Shown here: piece after piece, positions 31,413 through 35,633 of the stretch
Layout: the number at the start of each line of letters is the position of its first letter
How positions within the stretch are numbered: position 1 is the first letter of the stretch
From: Prevotella heparinolytica
Lineage (GTDB): Bacteria; Bacteroidota; Bacteroidia; Bacteroidales; Bacteroidaceae
Length of the DNA: 35,633 nt
Direction of reading: 5' to 3'
Assembly (NCBI RefSeq): GCF_004342845.1
Contig: NZ_SLXB01000031.1
Location: 1-35,633 of the forward strand
Made by a program: the position numbers and the translations under genes
Notes under the pieces: model-generated
The model's database searches: none
Told to the model about the DNA's origin: nothing
The model's input: only the letters and a program-made list of their open reading frames with translations

Positions 31413-31853
31413 TTAAATGATTTCTAATAGTTGTTTTGCGGCTTTCTGCCGTGCAATTCTCTGATTGCTTCCGCAATCCGTTGCCGATATGCCGTTTGGA
31501 AGAGTTATTCGAACTTTTACTGTTGGGCAATGGTCTGGTCCATGTTTTTCTATCACCCTACTTGTGATGTTTTTCCCAAAGATTTTTTGAATCCTTTCGG
31601 ATAGTTCGACAATAGGATTTTGTGTCGTTGGCTTATTCTGCAAGCCAACTTTTTTTATATACGAGAGCTTTTCTCGTATGCCTTTAATGGCATATTGTAT
31701 GCCTTTTTCCTTTACTCGCTTTGTTTTACAATTATTGAGTAATTTTTCGGTTAACTTTTCTTCGTTAACTATGCGAAAACGAAATTTCTCATCGCCATTT
31801 TCTTTATAGAACTCGACGATATGTCCGTCAATACTAAATTTTCTTGTTTCCAT
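31413..31853 (-). CDS. Protein with C-terminal double-stranded RNA-binding domain
   Basis: The 146-residue protein has an unrecognised N-terminal half (strand pair IDGHIVEFYKENGDEKFRFR, then a basic helical region). The C-terminus, residues about 79-145, reads as a dsRBD: NPIVELSERIQKIFGK (helix 1), GPDHCPTVKVRITLPNG (Gly-Pro-Asp-His loop 2 and strands) and RIARQKAAKQLLEI (helix 2). The normal KKxAK is changed to QRIARQKAA, keeping some positive charge. dsRBDs bind double-stranded RNA; bacterial ones are mostly part of RNase III. No RNase III catalytic domain is present. It lies between RecT and the coiled-coil gene. Confidence 0.75.
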   Translation of the reverse strand: METRKFSIDGHIVEFYKENGDEKFRFRIVNEEKLTEKLLNNCKTKRVKEKGIQYAIKGIREKLSYIKKVGLQNKPTTQNPIVELSERIQKIFGKNITSRVIEKHGPDHCPTVKVRITLPNGISATDCGSNQRIARQKAAKQLLEII

Positions 31854-31864
31854 AATTTTTTATT

Positions 31865-32842
31865 TTAAAATCCTTCTTCTTCGTCAGCCTTTGATACATT
31901 TACGGTTACAGGGGTGGGGGCTTCCAATTGTTTGTCTTCTCCGAACGGCACATTAGGATCTTCGTCTCTTGATGCTGGCGCTGGTTCATTGGTAATACTT
32001 TCGTCTACTACCCCATAGTCTATTATTGGAGATTCCTCTGTTTCTGTCTCCAGTACCGTATAGTTACCCGTGCGAACTTTGGGGTATGCGTCAAAGGCAT
32101 GCTTAATCATTTTGTTTTCGAGAAAGCCGGGATCTACCCCTCCTTCTTGGGAAGAATAGAGAGCGTTCGGTTTTCCTTGTACGTATTGTCCGTTCTTGTC
32201 GTAATAGGAATTATTTTTTGCCGAGAACTTCATAAGGCGTTCTATGTCACCTTGGAGTAACCATTGGTAATCTTCTGACCCGTCAACGCGTACAATGCGA
32301 ATGAATGCACCGATAACTTTCGAGGATTTGCGTGGTATGGCTGCTTGGTATGTGATTTGTTTAACTCCATTGTTTAGAGAGACGGAGAATATATCCCCTT
32401 CGTAAACAACGACTGGATTATCTGCATAACGTATCTGGCCTGCACGCATGCGCATGGTTAATTCTCCGTAGCCGGTTACTGATACGCTGGCGCGATTCTC
32501 ATACATGTCATATCCTCTGGAATCTTTTTGCCCAGTCTTAACCTTGCGCGGAATAAGATAACAGTGGGGATGGCTGGTATTATCAAGAGACAGCCCATTT
32601 ACTGCCATATCAAGAAAGCAGCCGTACAGAGACATCTTGCTACACTCTGCGAGTTTTGGATTTTCTCGCAATACTTTCTGAAAGTTAAAAACTTCCTTGT
32701 GGTAAACTTGCTCTCCCATTTGAGAACCCCAGATAGCGTTATACATTTGTATAAACTTCTGTTCTACGTTTTGATTCTCGACAATCTTTGTTGCCGGAAG
32801 TGCGTTAAGCTCTTCTACTTTGATTTGAATTTGATTACTCAT
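31865..32842 (-). CDS. recT: RecT-family single-strand annealing protein
   Basis: The 325-residue protein matches the RecT family: LREN-x-KLAECSKMSLYGCF, LDMAVNGLSLDNTSHPHCYL (conserved in RecT), VTGYGELTMRMRAG near residue 125, then YADNPVVVYEGD, and a C-terminal acidic tail (DEDPNVPFGEDKQLEAPT) that is typical. RecT anneals complementary strands and works with the exonuclease at 29542-30198. Its start overlaps the end of the 57-residue gene by 8 bases. The acidic tail may interact with a host single-strand binding protein, as is common for annealases. Confidence 0.92.
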   Translation of the reverse strand: MSNQIQIKVEELNALPATKIVENQNVEQKFIQMYNAIWGSQMGEQVYHKEVFNFQKVLRENPKLAECSKMSLYGCFLDMAVNGLSLDNTSHPHCYLIPRKVKTGQKDSRGYDMYENRASVSVTGYGELTMRMRAGQIRYADNPVVVYEGDIFSVSLNNGVKQITYQAAIPRKSSKVIGAFIRIVRVDGSEDYQWLLQGDIERLMKFSAKNNSYYDKNGQYVQGKPNALYSSQEGGVDPGFLENKMIKHAFDAYPKVRTGNYTVLETETEESPIIDYGVVDESITNEPAPASRDEDPNVPFGEDKQLEAPTPVTVNVSKADEEEGF

Positions 32843-33008
32843 TTTTTTTGTTCTTTTTAGGTTTATATTTCCAGCCGTTTAGCCGGTACACTTCTTTTCT
32901 GGCATCTTCTTCGTCCATGAAGTGGCATATTTTGATTCCGCCACCGTTACCATCGTCTTGGTATACGTTATAATGCCCCATAAATCTTCTGTAATAATAT
33001 TTTCCCAT
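32835..33008 (-). CDS. 57-residue basic protein upstream of recT
   Basis: A short ORF begins at ATG 33008, 5 bases after the stop of the upstream HTH gene, and its stop (TAA 32837-32835) overlaps recT's start by 8 bases. The product has an aromatic start (MGKYYYRRFMGHYNVYQD), a glycine-rich turn (DDGNGGGIKICHFMDEEDAR) and a lysine tail (KYKPKKNKKNE). Position and overlap strongly suggest it is real. Function unknown; the basic tail could contact nucleic acid. Confidence 0.65.
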   Translation of the reverse strand: MGKYYYRRFMGHYNVYQDDGNGGGIKICHFMDEEDARKEVYRLNGWKYKPKKNKKNE

Positions 33009-33013
33009 TCATA

Positions 33014-33304
33014 TTACATCAGTTGTTTAATAATGTTGTCTGGAATCTTGTTGTGAATATCAAGCATCGCACTCGCAGTTTCGAGTTCCGATCGTTTCAC
33101 ATAGTATTTCCCTCTTTCCTTATTCCTTGCCGGATAGAATTTTATCCAGCCTTTTTCGCGCCACTCTTTGATGAGGCGTTTTCCATATATATGCTCCGCT
33201 TGCGAGGCCGTTACCACCTCTTGGAGTAGTCCAAGGTTATTCAATGTCTGAATAGTCCCTATCTTAATTCCTGCGCTTACGATGCGCTCTAAGTATCTTT
33301 CCAT
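33014..33304 (-). CDS. Winged-helix or MerR-like DNA-binding protein
   Basis: The 96-residue protein has a likely HTH/winged-helix segment: VVTASQAEHIYGKRLIKEWR, then GWIKFYPARNKERGKYYVKR, and a C-terminal helix (LETASAMLDIHNKIPD). This pattern, a helix pair followed by a beta wing with KYYVKRSEL, resembles excisionase or MerR-like helix-turn-helix folds in phages. It may act as an excisionase or as an activator of the early operon. A 97-base gap upstream (33305-33401) holds no gene; I see no TAnnTTTG promoter in it. Confidence 0.7.
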   Translation of the reverse strand: MERYLERIVSAGIKIGTIQTLNNLGLLQEVVTASQAEHIYGKRLIKEWREKGWIKFYPARNKERGKYYVKRSELETASAMLDIHNKIPDNIIKQLM

Positions 33305-33401
33305 CTATTTAGGCTGTTTCGTTAGTTTATATTAGTTGCGAGCTTGTCCATCACTGAAACCCAATCTGCATCTCTATGCCTTGGCGCCTATTGGTAAATA
33401 A

Positions 33402-33959
33402 TTATTGATTGAAAAGATTGTTATCGCGTGCGTAAACGAAGAACTCCTGTAAGGAGTGAGTATCGGTCCGCTGTAGGGCGTTCCGCTTGTGCGTAAGAAC
33501 CGTCTCGGGAGATATGCATAGCTGGTCTGCTATATATTCCACATGCATACCTTTATAATAATAGTGCATGACTTCTATCTCCCTGTCCGACAGCTTGCTG
33601 TTGAATTTTGGTCGGCAGACAATGCTTTCCAGCTTACATTCTCCCCGAAGAGGGCATTCTACCTCTTCGAAGTGGAAGTTGCCTAACTGATCAATATCAA
33701 GCGTGCTGTCGAATCTCCCGAAGTTGCACTTCAGGAAGCGGCAGACAATTCTATATTCAAACTCCGGAATATTAGGGCGACATTTTGCGTATTCTTTGGA
33801 AAGAGACGCCAGCGCGTCAGGCCAGAACTCCCACATCTTCTTTAGCATCTCTGATATAAATGCCCTGTCGTTTTTCGTAAGAATACGACTTCCGCATTCA
33901 TCGGAGATCATTATTTCTCCGTTCGGAGTGCGATAAAACTCTTTATTTTGAAGTTCCAT
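33402..33959 (-). CDS. LuxR-type HTH regulator with Cys-rich N-terminal domain
   Basis: The 185-residue protein ends with a clear LuxR (GerE-type) HTH at residues about 122-182: KLSDREIEVMHYYYKGMHVE, YIADQLCISPETVLTHKRNA and LQEFFVYARDNNLF. The N-terminal part has several cysteines, including ECPLRGECKLESIVCRP (C-x5-C-x6-C), which could bind metal and make it a sensor. LuxR HTH proteins in phages usually regulate transcription. It is the second gene of the early operon, so it is expected to activate or time later genes. It starts 1 base after the stop of the small Cro-like gene. Confidence 0.85.
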   Translation of the reverse strand: MELQNKEFYRTPNGEIMISDECGSRILTKNDRAFISEMLKKMWEFWPDALASLSKEYAKCRPNIPEFEYRIVCRFLKCNFGRFDSTLDIDQLGNFHFEEVECPLRGECKLESIVCRPKFNSKLSDREIEVMHYYYKGMHVEYIADQLCISPETVLTHKRNALQRTDTHSLQEFFVYARDNNLFNQ

Positions 33960-33960
33960 A

Positions 33961-34227
33961 TCAGGCCTCCGGGAAAAGAGTTTCTACATCTGATTTAAGA
34001 ATTGTTGCAATTGCGGACTTTTCCATAGGGGACGGAGCCGCAGTGCCTAAAGCCCATTTGCGAACACTATGAATTGACTTTCCCGTAACAGAAGCAATTA
34101 TGCTCAGTAATAATGTGCGGGGATTTGATTCCGTTCTTGGATTTGGAAGGGTTTTGTAATACCCCGTGAACGGTAGTTTTTGCAGATTTGGGGCAATTTG
34201 CTTGTTTGATTCTGTTTTTTTATTCAT
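33961..34227 (-). CDS. Small Cro-like DNA-binding protein
   Basis: The 88-residue protein has a helical, HTH-like end (VTGKSIHSVRKWALGTAAPS, then MEKSAIATILKSDVETLFPE) after a polar, proline-rich start (MNKKTESNKQIAPNLQKLPF). The 'SVRKWALGTAAPSP' element with a turn between two helices resembles phage antirepressor/Cro-type proteins. It is the first gene of the leftward operon, divergent to the repressor-like gene at 34457, which is the usual Cro position. It could compete for the palindrome at 34391-34404. The call is moderate. Confidence 0.65.
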   Translation of the reverse strand: MNKKTESNKQIAPNLQKLPFTGYYKTLPNPRTESNPRTLLLSIIASVTGKSIHSVRKWALGTAAPSPMEKSAIATILKSDVETLFPEA

Positions 34228-34271
34228 CTTTGTTGTGATTAAGTTATCTATATGGTTGTTTAATCAAATCA

Positions 34272-34316
34272 AGAGGGTGGCAATACCTTGATTGCCGTCG
34301 TGGAGTGCCACCCTCT
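34272..34316 (-). promoter_or_regulatory. 11-bp-stem leader hairpin of the early operon
   Basis: AGAGGGTGGCA (34272-34282) and TGCCACCCTCT (34306-34316) pair perfectly around a 23-base loop. On the - strand it lies in the untranslated leader between the promoter candidate at 34374-34381 and the ATG at 34227, followed by TTGATTTGATT. It may be an attenuator or antitermination target for the early transcript. Alternatively it stabilises the 5' end. Confidence 0.6.
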
Positions 34317-34373
34317 ATCATATTTGCTATGGATTTTGGCTACGAATAATCCGTTTTGCTTATTTCCACACCG

Positions 34374-34381
34374 CAAATATA
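34374..34381 (-). promoter_or_regulatory. Early promoter candidate, TATATTTG (- strand)
   Basis: On the - strand 34381 to 34374 reads TATATTTG. A TTTG lies upstream at 34404-34401 with 19 bases between, matching the Bacteroides -33/-7 layout. The -33 element is one half of the palindrome at 34391-34404. It would start the operon from 34227 with a leader of about 140 bases. Confidence 0.65.
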
Positions 34382-34386
34382 AACCA

Positions 34387-34394
34387 TATATTTG
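34387..34394 (+). promoter_or_regulatory. Repressor-gene promoter candidate, TATATTTG (+ strand)
   Basis: TATATTTG fits TAnnTTTG and overlaps the left end of the palindrome at 34391-34404. It would give a leader of about 55 bases before ATG 34457. The -33 region is weak (TATTTCC, 34361-34367). Confidence 0.55.
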
Positions 34395-34404
34395 ATATAT
34401 CAAA
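34391..34404. promoter_or_regulatory. Operator: 14-bp perfect palindrome
   Basis: TTTGATATATCAAA is a perfect 14-bp palindrome that overlaps the + strand -7 element and supplies the - strand -33 TTTG. A dimer bound here would block both divergent promoters. The proteins encoded at 34457 and 33961 are the likely ligands. Confidence 0.7.
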
Positions 34405-34456
34405 CAGATAATTTATTATTTTCATTTTTTAATAGAAAAATAAAGCGTTTGGTTGT

Positions 34457-34876
34457 ATGCGTGGAGAAGATGTTAAGAAAATATTGAGAGATAAAGGGTT
34501 TGTTATGAGCGAAATAGCCTCTATTATTGGTAAAAGCCCACAAAATCTTGATGGACAGCTAAAATCTGATGATGTAAGGAGCGGATTGTTAGAAAGTATA
34601 GCCAAATCTGTAGGCTATGGTATGGACTTGTTTTATCAGGAACTAAAACAGACATCAGAAAATGACATACCGATTTTATTTGAAAATAACTATTTGAAAC
34701 AATTAATAGAACAACAGAAATATACTATGGAGACTCAAAAAAAACTGATAGCTTCTTTGGAGCGTAACATCGCAGATTTAGAGCTTCAATTACAATTAAA
34801 AGAGAATGAAGAGTATAATTTGAAAAAAGAAGCTGCCCATCAGGACGACAGTGCAGATTATGCCGTTGCAAAGTAG
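34457..34876 (+). CDS. Repressor-like HTH protein with coiled coil
   Basis: The 139-residue protein has an N-terminal HTH at residues about 4-60 (GEDVKKILRDKGFVMSEIAS, then IIGKSPQNLDGQLKSDDVRS, LLESIAKSVGYGMDLFYQ). A coiled coil follows at about 78-125 (KQLIEQQKYTMETQKKLIAS, LERNIADLELQLQLKENE) that would hold a dimer or tetramer. There is no peptidase domain as in CI/LexA repressors, so induction would need another route than RecA-driven self-cleavage. It lies divergent to the Cro-like gene across overlapping promoters and a palindrome, the place of a phage repressor. Confidence 0.8.
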   Translation: MRGEDVKKILRDKGFVMSEIASIIGKSPQNLDGQLKSDDVRSGLLESIAKSVGYGMDLFYQELKQTSENDIPILFENNYLKQLIEQQKYTMETQKKLIASLERNIADLELQLQLKENEEYNLKKEAAHQDDSADYAVAK

Positions 34877-34938
34877 TGTTCGGGGTGAAGATTCCGAAGT
34901 ATTGAAATGATATTGCCTAACCTTTATATTATAGAATC

Positions 34939-35583
34939 ATGTTAACCCTATTCATGTTCGTAGTCATAACGTCATTCATAATAGGCCTTATCTTCGTAGC
35001 AATGGGAGTTGAAGCATCTACAAATAAGAATCATAAATCGACCGTTAAAAAACGGCAGAGTAATACGTTCTTAAGCAATGACAAATATGTATTAATGAGT
35101 GGTAAGGAATTAGAGAGGTACGGACATAGACTTTCACCTGAATTATTTGCAGATATGCTTCTTGCTAAAGATGGGGAAAAAGTGCGGGTATTAAAATCTG
35201 AAATAGATAGGATGGAAAAAGAGCAAAAGAACGATGTAAGTTTTGGTAAGTCATTTCAATCCTCATTAGATGGTAGAAACAAAGCTACCGCTTTAGAAAA
35301 GTCTGGAGACTTATACGCCGCTATATCAGCATACGAGGAATGTGTTCAGGAGGGTAAAAGCAATTCCAGCCTAACCATCTACAACTATGCACATGATGTT
35401 GACAGGCTGGCTATATTGTACAGAAAGACAAAGCAAAAGGATAAAGAAATCACACTTTTAACCGATATGATAAAACTAAATCCAAAATTCAATGGAATAG
35501 ATAAATGGAAAGAACGATTAAATAGACTAATCAATAAAAAGTTCCTATGTTTAAAATCGGAAGTGACGGATAACATAATATAG
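34939..35583 (+). CDS. Membrane-anchored protein with TPR-like region
   Basis: The 214-residue protein has an N-terminal membrane anchor (LFMFVVITSFIIGLIFVAMG, residues 4-23), a basic stretch (KNHKSTVKKRQSN) and a helical part. Near residues 115-195 it reads like two or three tetratricopeptide-type helix pairs (ALEKSGDLYAAISAYEECVQ, LAILYRKTKQKDKEITLLTD, MIKLNPKF). It is cytoplasmic after the anchor by the positive-inside rule. As the gene next to the repressor, transcribed the same way, it may be expressed in the lysogen and act in superinfection exclusion or host change. No specific family is recognised. Confidence 0.65.
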   Translation: MLTLFMFVVITSFIIGLIFVAMGVEASTNKNHKSTVKKRQSNTFLSNDKYVLMSGKELERYGHRLSPELFADMLLAKDGEKVRVLKSEIDRMEKEQKNDVSFGKSFQSSLDGRNKATALEKSGDLYAAISAYEECVQEGKSNSSLTIYNYAHDVDRLAILYRKTKQKDKEITLLTDMIKLNPKFNGIDKWKERLNRLINKKFLCLKSEVTDNII

Positions 35584-35609
35584 CCCTAAAAAAGCTATAC
35601 CATTATAGT

Positions 35610-35617
35610 TAACTTTG
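35610..35617 (+). promoter_or_regulatory. Weak promoter candidate at right edge, TAACTTTG
   Basis: TAACTTTG fits TAnnTTTG just after the last gene. An imperfect 7-bp inverted repeat (AGCTATA / TATAGTT, 35593-35610) lies directly before it. It could drive a gene beyond the window. No -33 element is clear. Confidence 0.3.
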
Positions 35618-35633
35618 TAAGTGATAACAACAA

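Noticed and set aside
33305..33401. Possible small gene or promoter between the LuxR-type and winged-helix genes
   Set aside because: Only frames of about ten codons are open and no TAnnTTTG element is present on the - strand.
34272..34316. Attachment site for integration
   Set aside because: The inverted repeat looks like a leader hairpin; no integrase gene lies near and no duplicated core is visible in the window.

Overview
The window looks like the central part of a temperate, long-tailed (siphovirus) phage or prophage of a Bacteroidales host, most likely Bacteroides or a close relative. The evidence is the gene families (head fiber plus capsid pair, RecT with a PD-(D/E)XK exonuclease, SNF2 and methylase pair, VRR-NUC), several sequences that fit the Bacteroides -7 promoter element TAnnTTTG, and AT-rich leaders with little Shine-Dalgarno character. 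Terminase, portal and integrase genes are not in the window; they probably lie outside its two ends.

Positions 1-19266 (+ strand) are the late region. In order they hold: the end of an upstream gene, a head-fiber-like protein, the major capsid protein, four small head-tail connector or tail completion proteins, the tail tube protein, two tail-assembly-chaperone-like frames, a 1567-residue tape measure protein, a distal tail protein, a 2285-residue baseplate/tail-fiber protein with internal repeats, two small unknown proteins, and a lysis cassette (holin candidate, glucosaminidase endolysin, and a lipoprotein with a C-terminal membrane segment that looks like a one-gene spanin). A hairpin terminator at 19287-19321 closes the region against convergent genes.

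Positions 19319-20890 hold four small unknown genes on the - strand and an AT-rich control region with repeated palindromic operator-like sites. The divergent regulator gene at 20923 (+) is followed by a perfect 15-bp-stem bidirectional terminator at 21171-21206. This is a self-contained accessory unit.

Positions 34227 down to 21187 (- strand) read as one long early operon. It begins with regulators (small Cro-like protein, LuxR-type HTH protein, winged-helix-like protein). It continues with recombination genes (RecT, a double-stranded-RNA-binding-domain protein, a large coiled-coil protein, an exonuclease) and then a HARP/SNF2 helicase coupled to a helicase-methyltransferase fusion. A 36-residue membrane microprotein, a PP-loop PAPS-reductase-like enzyme, small proteins, a Dam-type methylase and a VRR-NUC nuclease finish it. 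Three genes shorter than 60 codons (28924-29103, 23888-23998, 32835-33008) fit exactly between neighbours.

Positions 34228-34456 are a divergent switch region with two overlapping TAnnTTTG promoters and a perfect 14-bp palindrome. To the right on the + strand are a repressor-like HTH/coiled-coil protein and a membrane-anchored protein that could be a lysogenic conversion gene. No stretch without a gene exceeds 300 bases; the two longest (20689-20922 and 34228-34456) are control regions. I saw no tRNA, rRNA, CRISPR array, insertion sequence or reverse transcriptase.
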